Shown in pieces: positions 44,340-56,945 of a DNA stretch of 64,000 nt. Position numbers and translations under genes: made by a program. Numbering within the stretch: position 1 is the first letter of the stretch; each line of letters starts with the position of its first letter. The stretch comes from Benincasa hispida (lineage: Eukaryota; Streptophyta; Magnoliopsida; Cucurbitales; Cucurbitaceae): assembly GCF_009727055.1 (NCBI RefSeq), contig NC_052349.1, positions 47,529,315-47,593,314 on the forward strand. Reading direction: 5' to 3'. The notes below the pieces were generated by a model that did no database searches, was not told where the DNA came from, and worked only from the letters and a program-made list of their open reading frames with translations.

Positions 44340-46580
44340 CGTTATATAATGAGACTAAACATTTCGTGGTTCGTCTTATACAAACTCATTTTTAGAGAAT
44401 ATCCTACTCACATGATTTAATGAATGATCAAGATCGGATCATTTGTAGAACTTTACAACAATTCTAACATCTACAAAGTGGTCATATTTGTAGTGTCACT
44501 AGGATAAGGTACCCAACTTTATCCAACTACTACAGACATTTAGTTATCACTAAAACATGATCCACCTAATATGTCGTCTAATACATGTTTAAGTTACAGA
44601 AGAGAACCTTCGATGTTAATTTATTGGTTTCTGGGTTAATACTACTAAATGTCGAATAAAAATCACATATTTTATTCAAATAAATAAAATTATTTGTACA
44701 TTATAATTACAAATACAGAATCCACGAGATCTAGGCATCAATCCTAACAATCTCCCACTTGTTCTAAGCTAGTGGGGTGTACAATATAAAAGTCATACAA
44801 TATAAGAGTACACACAAAACAATAAACTAAGGCATAATACGCACCCAGTATAAAATCTCCCACTTGCCCTAGACTACATGTGGCTGTCTCATAGACTCAT
44901 ACTCTGTAGTGGACCTCAAACACTTTAGCCATGAGAGCCTTTGTAAATGGATCAGCAACATTGTGCTTTGAAGCTATCTACGTGACGATCACGTCTTCTC
45001 GATGTACAATCTCCCAAATGAGATGATACTTCCGCTTTGTGTGCTTTCGCACTTGTGACTTCTAAGCTCCCAGGAATTAGCCACAACATCATTATTATCA
45101 TAATAAAGGGTGATGGTTTAGGTATGTCTTTGAACCACTTCCAGATCTCAGAAGACTTCCTGAGCCAACAGCTTTCTTAGCGGTGTTCACAAGCTGCTAC
45201 GTAATCAACTATATTGGAGTCAACAATGCACCTTGCTGCTTCTTCTGGACTATTGCTCCTCCGTTAAGAATGAGCATTGATCTTGATGTGGATTCCTAAT
45301 TCCTTATCAATCTGAGAATCAGAGTCGTGTATTCTGTAAGATCAATCCTTAGAACCATACACAAGCATGTAGTCCCTCTTTCTCCATAGATAGCTGAGGA
45401 TGTTCTTAACACGACTCCAATGATCAAATCCTGGATTATTGATATCTACTGACTATCCCTACTGCATAGCAGATTTCAGGTTCAGTACATAACATCGCAT
45501 ACACCAGGCTACCAATAGCCGATGCATAGGGGATACGTCACATTCCTGAACTTCTTGAGTGTCTGCTAGGACACTGTTCCTTAGACAATATAACTCCATG
45601 CCTGAAAGAAAGTAAACCCCTCTTGGAATTCTACATCGGAAACTTGGCAACCATTTGTCAATGTACAATGCCTGAGATAGGGCTAGCATTTTGTTCTTTT
45701 GATCTCTAAAGATCTGAATGCCAGAACAAACTACACCTCTCCCAAATATACATTACGAATGAGTGGATATCGTCTACATATAGCAAGAAAAGGTACTGAA
45801 CTGTTGATGATTTTCTTGTCAACACAATGCTCATCAACATTCTGATCAAATCCATAAGATTTACCGTAGTATCAATTTATATTCCAAGATCGAAAAGCTT
45901 GCTTCAATCCATATATGAACCGATAAGCTGCAAACATTTTGCTCTTGACCTTGGGTTATGAATCCCTCAGGTTGTCTATAAAATGGTCCCCTCAATATTT
46001 CCATAAGAAAGCAGTTTTGATGTCCATTTGCCAAATCTCATAGTCGTAATATGAGGCAATGGACAAATCCGGATAGACTTAACATGGAACAATTGAGAAA
46101 GTATCCTCATAGTCGACTCCTTCAACTGAGGTATAACTCTATGCCAAAAATCTAGGCTTGCAAGTTTGCACCTTGCCATCAACACACCATGTTTCTTGTG
46201 TAGATCCACTTGCAACCTATAAGTTTACCCCATAAGTTTATCATAAGATCCCTAACTGAATTGAAGTACATAGACTCCATTTCGAGATCTATAACTTTGA
46301 TCCATTCATCTTTGTCAACATCCTCCATTACTCTTCTTGTAAGATAATGGATCCTAACATCTCCACCAGCTACGTTAGCAAGGTTTCTGTTAAACCCATA
46401 TAACGAACATGCGGGTTCACAAACAACTCACTATGTCGAGCTCTCTCAACACTTGAGGGATGTAACCTACTAGATAATCTAACTCAACAACTCTTGTTGA
46501 TGTTGGGCACTTCAACAACTCTTGTGAAGGTTTAGTAGTTTCACTAGAAATTCATTCAACACATCTTCCTGCAGGCTTAT
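44340..46580 (-). pseudogene. Copia B, second copy
   Basis: Homologue of 34900-37200: truncated LTR (44340-44749), PPT (44750-44766), RNase H and RT remnants to 46580. Where the first copy has frames of 155, 132 and 103 codons, this one retains only about 76 (45459-45689) and 79 (45976-46215), because of dispersed single-base deletions. An unrelated 244-bp segment (46581-46824) follows, as in the first copy. Confidence 0.8.
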
Positions 46581-46824
46581 TGTCACGGATCAAAGATCGT
46601 GACAGTCGTGGCAGACACGAGTGCTGGCTAGTCCCAATATATGCTCATTGGGGCATGCGAGAATACGAACAAGCGGACTACGTGCCACAGGCTTGTCCTA
46701 CTTTTAGGGATCTTGATGATGGTCGGAGCTATCCCACTCCCCTGATGAGCCCATGGGAGGCGAAACAGTTTAACTCGAGGGTGTCATAGATGGCTTTCCA
46801 GTCAAGGGCAGTCGAGTGCTGTAC

Positions 46825-48300
46825 TGTTGGGATTGGTGTCCTAAATCTTTTAGTAGTTTCGTAGTTTGTAAACATTCATAAACATATTGTTATTAATAAA
46901 AGAGTTCATTTTATAAGCATCTACTCAAATTTAATAAACTAAATTCGTGGTTATTTTATGTAACTTAGGCATGTTTATTGAGACATACAAGTGGATCATG
47001 CCTTAAGTAATAACTTAAATGTGTCTGTAGTAGATGGATAAATGAGGGATACCTTATCCTGTGACACTACGGATACGACCTGCTTTGTAGATGTTACAAG
47101 TGTTGTAAAGTGCTACAAATGTCTGATCATGACCATTCATATGGAGACATGTGAGTAGGGTTATCCTATACAAAGAGTTTGTATAAGACCAAACCACGAA
47201 ATGATTAGTCTCTTTATATAACATCTGTTGATAATTGACACTTATATTTCACTAGGATGACCATAGGTGACATGACCTTAATCCTGCGTGAGTTGAAACT
47301 CCTACCTATGAGGGTCGTCCTTTTGATTTGTATAGGTGAGAGTGGCTAGATTGCCAACTCAACAAGCCTACCATTTTACGGATTCGTCTGATTTGGAGCT
47401 GGGAACTCAGCTACATAAGATGGAATTCACTCCTTCCCCGAAGCAGAGATAAGTAGATAAATTGATCCCTAAGAGCTGATCTCTGGCCTTGAGCATACTA
47501 GCCACACCCTCTCTTGGGAAGAAATGATTCAGTCATAGAGGACTATAATTATTGTTCATTAGAGGAATCAGTGGTACCTAAGGGTTAGATTAATACAGAG
47601 GCAAAACGGTAACTGGCCCAACTGTACTTACAAGCGATTTGTAAGGTCATCACATTGTGATTGGTTATATGGACACAGAATATATTTGTAGTGCAAGAGT
47701 GCAACTGTCGATCTTTAGAGTGATGCCTGACAGTTAAATGGATGGTATATATCCTGATTAAAGAGTAGTTAGCTATTCACGTACCGTTGAGCTTCAAGCT
47801 ACAAGTCCATAAGGTCCCTTGGTAGCTCAATGGTTCAAGTTGAGAATCATATTTTGGGTTAGTTTGAAGTGTTCAAATTAACAAGAGGATTTGATTATAT
47901 ATGATATAATTCAATTAATTCACATTATATTTGATTAGAATTGATATGATGTATTTGATACATATTTGGTTGGAGGAATATATATAAATATGATTTATAT
48001 TAAATTTCATAAAATAGAAAAAGAACTATAGTTTATATGTTGCATATGATGTAATATTAAACTATAGGTTATAAATAAATATGAAGTTAGTATTATATTT
48101 ATTTATAATATATGATTATTGTATAATATTGTTCTTTTTCTTAATAACCGACTTGAGTGGAGTATTTGTGGTTCATGATAACTATGAGATAAAAAGGAAA
48201 ATAGTTTTCCAAATCAAAGGATGATTCATTCGTATCGTCTCACAAAGAAAAACTATCGAAGTAAAAGAGTTTTACTAAACGATAGTATCTTTCTCCCCCT
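46825..48300 (+). repeat. Copia LTR C, second copy
   Basis: Starts TGTTGGGATTGGTGTCC; homologue of 37456-38955 with scattered small deletions. Confidence 0.75.
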
Positions 48301-48525
48301 AATTGTGAAAATTTGTCTCATTAAAATGGCAATTAGTAAATCATCAATAAATACCTCACCCGTCAGGGGTTCAAGATATTTGAGAATTAATGGAGACCAT
48401 ATCAACACATATTCCAACCTCCTTTGAGGACCCATCTAGTACATTTTTGGTGGAGCAAGTTGAACAAATACTGCACGTCCAAAAATTCTCAGATGAAAAT
48501 ATTTGACTCATGGTAAAACTAATTG
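48301..48525 (-). pseudogene. Copia D fragment, second copy
   Basis: Homologue of 38956-39192. The frame 48253-48435 (minus) includes MGPQRRLEYVLI and SPLILKYLEPLTGEVFI, then shifts. Confidence 0.7.
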
Positions 48526-48530
48526 TAAAG
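48526..48530. repeat. Gypsy E target-site duplication (5' side)
   Basis: TAAAG directly before TGATAACGG; identical to 58556-58560 after the 3' LTR. Confidence 0.88.
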
Positions 48531-50187
48531 TGATAACGGATAGAAATGCACGTTATTACAGTGCTAAGTTATTAAACAATGAAGTGTGTGTGATAAAATA
48601 TATAAAAACTGCGTCAAAAAGTATTAAGTACGTAATATTGTAGTCGCATGCATCCATTGCATAAAAACAGTTAACTTTTGTATTTTTGTGCAGAATATGC
48701 GTTGATGCAAAGTGTAAATTGCGATCACAAGAAAGCAATGGCTGAGCGCAGCATTATCGCAAGCTTTGTGATTTGTGCTCGCAAAAATCTGCTCAAGAGA
48801 ATTGCCACTTAGAGCCACGCAACTTGGTGGCGCATCTGGATGAAAATCATAATAAATCATGATGGAGATAGAAAGTTGATGACGGTCGAGTCCGAATTAA
48901 GTTGACAAGCCACTAATGAACTACTGTAGCAAGTACATTCAACCTTTTGGTGACAAAATTTCGGTGCATCAGACAGAGAATTAATGTCATCCATCAGTGC
49001 AATCATAAGAGAGAATGTGCCCTTTCACCCCGAAGCTCTATAAATACGAAAGCAACCTTCAGTTAAGAGTTCGAACAGTTAGAGAATTTTTCCCTAAACA
49101 AGAAAAAAACTTCATAGTTTTCTTTTTTATTTAGAAGGCAGAGCGAGAGAAGGGAAGAGACGCTGGAATGATCGCTCTGGTCAGCTTGAGAGAGAACCCA
49201 GAGCGTGGAAAGCGAGAGAGGTCCGACTTTCGCGAGAGCGAGACTATCTTTTGAACAGAGTAAGAAAAGACAGTGTAAAAAGCCTTGGGAAGCAAAAGAT
49301 TGCTACAAGACTCTTTTTCTCATATTGCATTGTTATTTATTATTTCAACTCTATATCTATACAATGGAACTTGCTTATCTACATCTGTTCACTCTCTTAA
49401 AAGCACGCATGAGTAGCTAAATTTATCGAATGGTTGAGAAAACTAAGCTAACATGACCTAGGATCTTCATTGCATGCGATTATCTTGTTTATGTTGTGCC
49501 AAATCCCTTTAGAGCTACTTTGAAAGAGTCTAAAGAAAGAACCTAAGACTTGAGAGAGCTAGGTTAGAATTTAGACTCGAGAGAGCGAAATTAGATCTAC
49601 ATAAGTGAGAGATAGAGACTTAAAGATAAGCTCTGTTTGCCAACATGCATCGCATGCACCCTAGAGATAGGTTATGATATTATATGGTCGCCTTATTGTG
49701 TGTGTGTCATTTTGTCATCGCATAAATAAGAATAGAGGCTTATGTGTAGGTCTATAGACACATCGCATATATCGCATGTGTTCTAGTACTAGAACCTAAC
49801 ATTTACGTTGAGAGTTGATTTCTATTTTACGTGTGTTGCACGATCACAAACATGAACGCACTTAAAGTGTTAGCTGAACCCCTTCTCAACCCATTCCCCG
49901 CATATTCATCGTATCTTTCGTATTATCAACTCTTTTCGTAATGCCGCGCATTCATTTATTTTATACCGGAAACAACAACCCAAAACAACTATTTGATTAT
50001 TTGGTTACCGCAAAGGCTTCTCGAAAATTATCACCGCATACCATTTTCCCTAGTCTTGAGTTCGACCCTGGACTTGCCAGGAAACTCAGTAGGTTTACAC
50101 TTGGATTCTGCTGAGAAAACATGTTGCTCAATGCATTTCCATCACTGCATTTCATTCTATTATTTCATCACATGAAATAACGCATCA
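48531..50187 (+). repeat. Gypsy E 5' LTR (second locus copy, contiguous with pol)
   Basis: TGATAACGGATAG...ACGCATCA, 1657 bp, with TATA box TATAAAT at 49039-49045. It pairs with the 3' LTR 56946-58555. The primer site that follows is damaged by deletions (TTTTTGCCCGTGGCCGGGG). Relative to the 3' LTR it has about 90 extra bases near 48561-48650. Confidence 0.9.
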
Positions 50188-50229
50188 GTTTTTGCCCGTG
50201 GCCGGGGACTTCAGCAAATCAGTATGCTA

Positions 50230-51448
50230 ACGGTAATTTTTCTGAATTCTTTTGCAGCTCTCAATCTTCTGCGAATTACGACCCAGAGATTGAGAGGACG
50301 TTCTGACGAAGATTGAGAGACAGCCACAACAACAACAAACCAGATAAAGACGATATGGAGGCAGCCTTAAACGGAGCACCAAACGAAAACAATGTCATGG
50401 CAAATCCAATCCTACTAGTAAATGATCGTAATAGGCTCATTCGAGACTATGCATCGCCAAACCTCTACATTTCTCTCCGGAATCATAGGCCTACCCTTGA
50501 ATGGATCCCGATTCAAATGAAACCAATGATGCTGCAGGATGATCCAGATTGCAGGACAGTTCAAAGGAAAGCGTGGCGAGGACTCTCAAGCCTACCTCCG
50601 GAGCTTCATAGAAATCTGCAACACTTTTGTGTTCCCAAATATCTCTACCGAAGAAGTTCGACTAACTCTATTTCCATTTTCTCTGTGTGATCAGGCACAA
50701 AAATGGGTGTATTCTCTCGAACTGGGGAATCAATTCCTAGACACAATCATAGAGAATTATGAAGAATATTTCCCATCTACTGAGAATGCCAGACGAAGGA
50801 AACTAATAACCAATTTTAACAGGACATGGACAAATCGCTCAGCGATGCCTGGGCGAGGTTAAGAGGCTAGTAATAGACTGTCCACACAACGGATAACAAG
50901 ACTGCTTGCAAATGGAAATCTTTTATCACGGTTTAAATCTCACTTTGCAGACCGCTACCAATGCAGCAGTCGCTGGTGGTCTGCTAACAAAAACATGTGA
51001 TGAGGCTAAGAACATCCTGGATCGCATATCTAAAATCACGAGGACGGAGAGAGAGTGATCAGAGATTGAGATATAAAGGATAATGACGGCAAACAATGGT
51101 GCCTATCGCTTCACTTTAGAGTCAGATGACACGATGATGAACCTAATTCAGGGAATCGCAATCAACAGCCAACATCGCATAGTGGGCAAGTAAACGTAAT
51201 TAATCAGACTGCCGCAAGGTGTGTGACTTGCGGTGAAGGACACACAATGGAAGAATGCTCGCAGAACCCACAGTCTATTTATTTGTGAAAAATAATCCAT
51301 CTCTAACACCTACAACCCTGGTGGAGAAACCACCCAACTTGCGTGGAAAAATCAGCACAAATTTCAAATCAGTGGCGTAAAAAGAAAGGCCACCCGATTT
51401 TTCCCGCGAACAGTCAGACGAGTAAGTCAAGCCAGCAGTTCGCAACCC
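50230..51448 (+). pseudogene. Gypsy E gag with zinc knuckle
   Basis: Frames 50313-50690 and 50539-50862 carry NGAPNENNVMANP, FKGKRGEDSQAYLRSFIEIC and LTLFPFSLCDQAQKW of the gag core. A frame change follows and then, at 51220-51258, CVTCGEGHTMEEC, a Cys-X2-Cys-X3-(Gly)-His-X4-Cys nucleic-acid-binding knuckle. Gag is the structural protein of the element's particle. It ends against the 25-N gap. Frameshifts here are at least partly sequencing errors, because the first locus copy reads longer in places. Confidence 0.85.
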
Positions 51449-51473
51449 NNNNNNNNNNNNNNNNNNNNNNNNN
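51449..51473. other. Assembly gap (25 N)
   Basis: Run of N in the gag-protease linker of gypsy E. Sequence quality changes here: upstream frames are broken by small indels, while downstream frames are long and broken mainly by stop codons. Confidence 0.99.
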
Positions 51474-52734
51474 CACAATCTTCCTCCTTGGAAAGTTTGT
51501 TGAAGCAGTATATCGAGAAGAACGAAACTGTGCTTCAAACCCAGGCGACATCCATTCGCAACCTGGAATTACAGATGGGCCAGATTGTGAGCGAAATCAA
51601 AAACAGACTGCAAGGAGCCCTGTCGAGTTCAACAGAACTTCCACGCAACCCAAGGGGAACAGGTAAAGAGCAATATCAAGTCATGACATTGCGGAGTGGA
51701 AAGACTATGATAGGGGAGAGGAAGGAGCCTAGCCGGATGACTCCAATTGCGCTGGAACTCAAGATTGTGATGACTCGAGAAGAAGAAGGAGAAAAAGAAG
51801 CGATAGAGCCATAAATTGCATCCACATCAGAGCCAAAAGAACAGGGGACCGTGAGAGTACAGTTGCCACCTTTCCCGCAGGGACTCAGAAAGAAGAAGAA
51901 TGATGAGGTACAGTACCAACGCTTCATGACTATGTTAAAACAATTGCATATTAATATTCTGTTCATTGAAGTGATTGAGGAGATGCCCGCATATGCGAAG
52001 TTTCTTAAGGATATGGTGACCAAAAAGAGAGGTATTGGTAAGTTTGCCACAGTGGCTTTGACGCAAAGCTCGAAATCCATAATCCCACCAAAGATGCACG
52101 ATCCTGGGAGCTTTACTATACCTTACTCCATTGGAAGATTGTACATCGGGCAAGCATTATGTGACCTTGGAGCCAGCATCAACTTGATGCCTCTGTCAAT
52201 CTTTAAGCAGCTGAATGTAGGGCAACTTGCACCCACGACCGTGACTCTCCAACTAGCAGATAGATCTTAGGTGATCCAGAGGGGAAGGTGAAGGACGTGT
52301 TGGTTACAATCGACAAATTTATATTACCAGCCGACTTCATCATCTTAGATTACGAAGCTGACAAAGATGTGCCCATCATCCTAGGGCGACCATTTTTATC
52401 AGCAGGTCATGCCCAGATTGATGTGCATAAAGGAGAGATCACCTTGAGTGTGAATGGACAGAAGCTCAAGTTCAACATCATCCATGCCATGAAGTTTCCT
52501 GACGAAGAAGACCTGAATGAATCTAACGATGACCATAATTTGAATGAAGAAGAAAAGCCTGACGATGAAAACGAAGATGAGGATGCGATCGCATCCATTG
52601 TTTCATGCAATGCGATCATAGAAAAAACAAACAAAGAAGATGAGATGATCGCAACCCAAGAAGAAGAGCCAACAGTAAATGAAGAAAGAAAAACAATGCA
52701 GTCGTCCTTAAAAGAACCACCAATAATGGACTGA
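51474..52734 (+). pseudogene. Gypsy E gag C-terminus and aspartic protease
   Basis: One frame runs 51488-51814 (LKQYIEKNETVLQ, LELQMGQI, YQVMTLRSGK). It continues after an in-frame TAA at 51812 to 52270 (PPFPQGLRKKK, FLKDMVTKKR, IGQALCDLGASINLMPLSIF). ALCDLGASINLMP is the protease active-site region in the Athila-type form, Asp-Leu-Gly-Ala in place of Asp-Ser-Gly-Ala. A TAG at 52268 and a frame change lead into 52288-52734 (DFIILDYEADKDVPIILGRPFL), the second half of the protease domain, then an acidic tail. The protease would cut Gag-Pol. Nonfunctional as read. Confidence 0.88.
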
Positions 52735-53580
52735 AGACCCTACCTAACCACCTACAGTATGCATTTTTTGGGCAGAATGAGAAGATGCCAGTAATTATTT
52801 CCTCTAAACTTAATGAAGACCAGAAGAATGCATTGCTGAGCATTCTGAGAAAGTATGTGCGAGCCATTGGATGAACATTCACAGACATTCAAGGAATTAG
52901 CCCCTCATACTGTATGAATCGAATTTGTCTCGCAGAAAACCACAAGGGATCGATCGAACATTAGCGCAGACTCAACCCTAAAATTAATGAGGTCTTTAAG
53001 AAGGAGATAATCAAGTGGTTAGATGTGGGCATCATTTATCCGATAGCAGACAACACGTGGGTCAGCCCCGTGCAGTGCGTGCCAAAAAAAGGTGGGATGA
53101 CGATAGTCCCCAACGCAAATAATGAGCTGATACTGCAAAGGACCGTCACCAAATGACGTATTTGCATGGACTACCGCAAGCTAAATGCGACAACGAAGAA
53201 AGATCATTTCCCTTTACCGTTCATTGACCAAATGCTAAATCGTCTAGCCGAAAATGACTTCTACTACTTTTTGGATGGGTATGCCAGTTATAATCAGATT
53301 ATGATTGCTCTCGAAGATCAGGACAAGAACACATTCACCTATCCGTATGGAACTTTTTCTTTTGGTGCATGTCGTTCGGCCTCTGCAATACGCCAAGAAA
53401 TTTCCAAAGGTGCATGATGGCCATCTTTACAGAATATCTCGAAGACTCCGTAGAAATATTCATGGACGACTTCTTTGTATATGGGCACACATACGAAGTC
53501 TGTCTTGCAAACTTAGAGAAGATATTAAAAAGATGAAGAGACGAATCTCGTACTTAACTGGGAAAAATGTCATTTTATGG
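52735..53580 (+). pseudogene. Gypsy E reverse transcriptase
   Basis: 52860-53150 holds KGSIEH*RRLNPKINEVFKK, WLDVGIIYPIADN and VSPVQCVPKKGG, the RT entry. 53166-53417 holds MDYRKLNATTKKDHFPLPFI and YFLDGYASYNQI. A single frameshift at about 53365 moves to the frame with MSFGLCN and, at 53459-53485, FMDDFFVYG, the catalytic Asp pair (Tyr replaced by Phe in the box, as in many plant gypsy elements), then YEVCLANLEKIL. Stops at 52872 (for Trp), 52962 (for Gln) and 53154 (for Trp) are single transitions from the expected codons. Confidence 0.9.
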
Positions 53581-54480
53581 TGAAGGAGGGCATTGTTCTG
53601 AGGCATAAGGTGTCCAGGGATGGGTTGGAGGTGGACAAGGCAAAAATTGAAGCCATTGAAAAAATCCCACCTCCAACAAGTGTAAAGGCTGTAAGAAGTT
53701 TCTTGGGGCATGCCGGATTTTACAGACGTTTTGTAAAGGACTTTTCAAAAATAGCACGACTGCTGAGTGCGTTGATGGAGGCTGATAGAAAATTTGACTT
53801 TGACGACAATTGCCTCAACGCATTCAGAATTTTGAAGAATGCATTGACGACCGCGCCCGCATTGATCGCATCAGATTGGACACTTCCCTTTGAATTAATA
53901 TGCGATACGAGCGGGTATGCGATGGAGCAGTTATGACATAAAAGAAAAAAACAATATTACATCTCATTGCATATGCAAGTAAGACATTGAATCCTGCTCA
54001 AATTAACTACACCACCACAGAAAAAGAGCTGCTTGCGGTAATTTTTGCGTTGGAGAAATTTAAAGCATATTTGTTGGGAACAAAAGTACTCATCCACACT
54101 GACCACTCGACGATAAAGTATTTAGTGACAAAAAAGGATGCGAAGCCGAGGTTGATTAGATGGTTTCTCCTCTTCTAGGAATTTGATATAGAAATAATTG
54201 ATCGAAAGGGGATGGAGAACCAAGTTGCAGATCACTTATCAAGATTGGAAAACCTAGAGGTTGACTACAATCAGTCAGAGGTGAGTGTGGTGTTTCCAGA
54301 CGAGCAGCTGTTTCATATTGAAGAATTGCCATGGTACACAGACGTGGTAAATTATCTGGCTTGCGAGCAGTTTCCTGAAGATTATACCAACCACCAAAAG
54401 ATAAGGCTCAAGCACGAATGCAGATCATATTTTTGGGATGAGCCAAATCTGTATAAGAATGGGGCATACTAGATTCTGCG
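53577..54480 (+). pseudogene. Gypsy E RT connection and RNase H
   Basis: 53577-53936 carries GIVLRHKVSRDGLEVDKAKI, SFLGHAGFYRRFVKDFSKIA and, near its end, LICDTSGYAM (RNase H Asp). It closes at a stop and frameshift near 53936. 53987-54178 carries NYTTTEKELLAVIFALEKF and LIHTDHSTIKYL. After a TAG at 54176 the frame 54212-54472 carries MENQVADHLSRLEN. The expected D-E-D-D set is largely present but split over three frames. RNase H removes the RNA strand during reverse transcription. Confidence 0.88.
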
Positions 54481-55590
54481 ATTCTGTGTAATGAATGCTG
54501 CTCAACAACGCATGTTATCGCAATGTCATGATTCACCATATGGTGAGCACTTTAGAGGACAGTGTACCGCAGCTAAAGTATTACAAAGTGGATTCTATTG
54601 GCCAACACTATTTAAGGATGCAATTGACTACGTGATGAAGTGTGACCGGTGCCAACGCATAGGTAACATTTTATGGAAACATGCGATGCCTATGAACACC
54701 ATTTTGGAACTAGAGTTGTTCGACATCTAGGGCATCGATTTCATGGGACCATTCCCACCATCGAATGGTAAAAGTTATATTTTGTTTCGTCGACTACATG
54801 TCCAAGGTGGGTAGGAAGCAGGTGGCATGCCGCCACATAGCGATGTGGCGGTAGTCTTTAAATTCTTGAAGAAAATTTTTTTCACTCATTTTGGCACTCC
54901 ACGTGCCATAATAAATGACGAAGGCTCCCACTTTCTCAATCACACTATCAAAGAATTGCTGCACAAATATAATATCCTCCATAAAGTGGCTATCGCATAC
55001 CATCCGCAGACGAATGGTCAGGCCGAAGTGTCCAACCGAGAGATCAAGCTGATACTGGAGAAGGTGGTAAAGCCTTCGCGAAAGGATTGGGCAACAAAGC
55101 TCGACGATGCATTGTGGGCATACCAGACTACCTATAAGACACCAATAGGTATGTCCTCATATGCGTTGGTATTTGGTAAGGCATGCCATTTGCCACTGAA
55201 GTTGGAACACAAAGCGTTATGGGCGGTGAAGAAGCTAAACTTTGACTTAAAGTTAGTAGGAAAAGTGAGAAAACTTCAATTGGTCAAGCTGAAGGAATGG
55301 AGAATTAATGTATATGACAACGCAAAGATCTACAAGGAGCGCGGAAAGTACTGGCACGACAAACACATATGCGGCAAGAACCTCCAAGTCGGGTAGAAGG
55401 TCTTACTATTTAACTCACAACTATGGCTCTTCCCTGGGAAATTAAAGTCACGTTGGTCCGGACCATTCATAATAAAAAAGGTATCCCCGTATGGTGCGGT
55501 CGAGTTATCTAATGATGACGGAACCAACATATTCAAAGTTAATGGGCAAAGAGTGAAAGTGTATTACGGAGAAGGTTGGCACAGCTAAGT
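54481..55590 (+). pseudogene. Gypsy E integrase
   Basis: 54491-54730 carries the zinc-binding N-terminus: HDSPYGEHFRGQCTAAK and VMKCDRCQR (His-His-Cys-Cys). After a TAG at 54728 comes GIDFMGPFPPSNGKSYILF (first core Asp). 54827-55396 carries [17 protein letters not shown] (second Asp) and [17 protein letters not shown] (Glu), completing D,D,E. The C-terminal part continues past a TAG at 55394 with [14 protein letters not shown] and ends near 55587. I see no chromodomain. Core residues are intact although the gene is interrupted. Integrase inserts the cDNA, here leaving the 5-bp TSD. Confidence 0.9.
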
Positions 55591-56932
55591 CGACTCTATG
55601 GACCTCAGAAACTCTGAATGAGAAAGAAGTGGGTGGTCCCTGCACTATCAGGCGATCTAAATTCATCAGGGACACAAGTTTATGAAGTACCCATTGGAAT
55701 CATGAAATCTTCAAGTTATCTCTACTCCTTAGTATTTTCATTTCACTATCCTTTTATCTAAAAAAAAATGTGATCATGCTGAACAATTGCGGTGAAAGAT
55801 TTTGTTAACTCTGTTTTTTAAGTATTAGTTGACCCTCTCGATGTTTTTCTTGTAACGATCGAGGTGAACGATTGCAGAGGCACTATACGAAGATACAACT
55901 ACTTTCTTCCGTCACCGCAATCTAAAGACAGTAGATTGCCGCAAAGCAGGATGCATCAACAAATAATGCGGGCGACAGCGCAAATTTAGGGGTTGTATTT
56001 TTCCTTCACTTTATTCCAAATTCTACACTATCACATCGCATTTTAATTTTGAAATTTTATCACCGCATCCTCTTTGATAACTTCAATCATTTAACGTTGA
56101 TAAATTTAGTAAGTCACCACATTTCTTTTTGCCAATTATGATTTCAATGATGAAACACATGCTTCTATTTTTTCGTATATACTAGAGTCAACTTAATCTT
56201 AGAAAAGTCACCTCATGAAATATTTCTAGAAGTTCGTGGTCTGGTAGCTTTCTTTCAAACTGACCCTTTACCAAACTTCCTAAGAACATCGCATGACTTC
56301 TTTCAATCTTTTGGAAATGAGGACATTGCCGCATTTTAAATTTGGGGGTGAGGAATTTATTTTCAACCTTGCTATTTTTAGCTTTAACAAAAAAAAAAAT
56401 CATAACGTTGCGATCGGATCCTACTCGTAGTTGGATGTCCATATGACACACGTGGGGGCAAGCCAAAACGAAGGTAGAAATCGTGATCAACGCATAAATA
56501 AATGACCGCAACTCCGTTGACAAGTAGGTATGAGTTTAGTCTGAGAAAAAACGCCTTGCTCGTAGTTGGATGTCCGCATGACACACGTGGGGGTAAGCCA
56601 AAACGAAGGCGAGGCAGTTAGATCAGCGCAAGGTCAGAGAAAAATAATAATGTAAAAAATATGCAAGGATAAAAATCATTTAACACCCCAGTGAAAAAAA
56701 AAGTTTTTTTGAAATAAATCATGCGATGTCCTGGAATCTAGTAAAGTCCTTTAGAAGGTTAAACTTGCGGTCCCTAGATTTTAGAAATATTTTAAGAAGA
56801 GACTTGATAAAAATTAAGGAAATTTTGATGTATAGGATTTGAATGAAGTATCCTTGAAAAATCAAGGAAAAGAGATTGCGGTCGACTTTCTAAAGAAAAT
56901 CTTTAGCTTATGCTTGAGGACAAGCATTGTTT
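55591..56932 (+). other. Gypsy E 3' spacer
   Basis: About 1.3 kb of non-coding sequence between integrase and PPT, usual in Athila/Tat elements. A 45-50 base phrase ('ctcgtagttggatgtcc.(c/t)atgacacacgtgggggyaagccaaaacgaagg') occurs at about 56427 and 56561. A PPT-like motif (TTTTAAATTTGGGGGTG) also occurs internally at about 56334-56350. Minus-strand frames 56188-56584 are chance. Confidence 0.7.
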
Positions 56933-56945
56933 AAATTTGGGGGTG
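56933..56945 (+). other. Gypsy E polypurine tract
   Basis: AAATTTGGGGGTG immediately before the 3' LTR start TGATAACGGG. Confidence 0.85.

Larger units (their letters stand above)
42141..51100. repeat. Second copy of locus 32582-42025 (likely false duplication)
   Basis: Same order of elements: gypsy LTR A tail, gag A start, copia B, LTR C, copia D fragment, gypsy E 5' LTR and gag. In sampled comparisons the differences are mainly one- to three-base deletions, often in homopolymers, plus a few insertions and very few substitutions. At 45715-45905 versus 36301-36490, for example, I count six deletions and no substitutions. It lacks the adapters and small repeats of the first copy and holds 132 bp (42780-42911) missing there. 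This is the pattern of one locus assembled twice, once from short and once from uncorrected long reads. Confidence 0.88.

Noticed and set aside
32582..51100. A genuine segmental tandem duplication
   Set aside because: The deletion-dominated differences, adapter and N scars, and a junction without any repeat-mediated signature fit a doubly assembled locus better. Kept as a finding to test.
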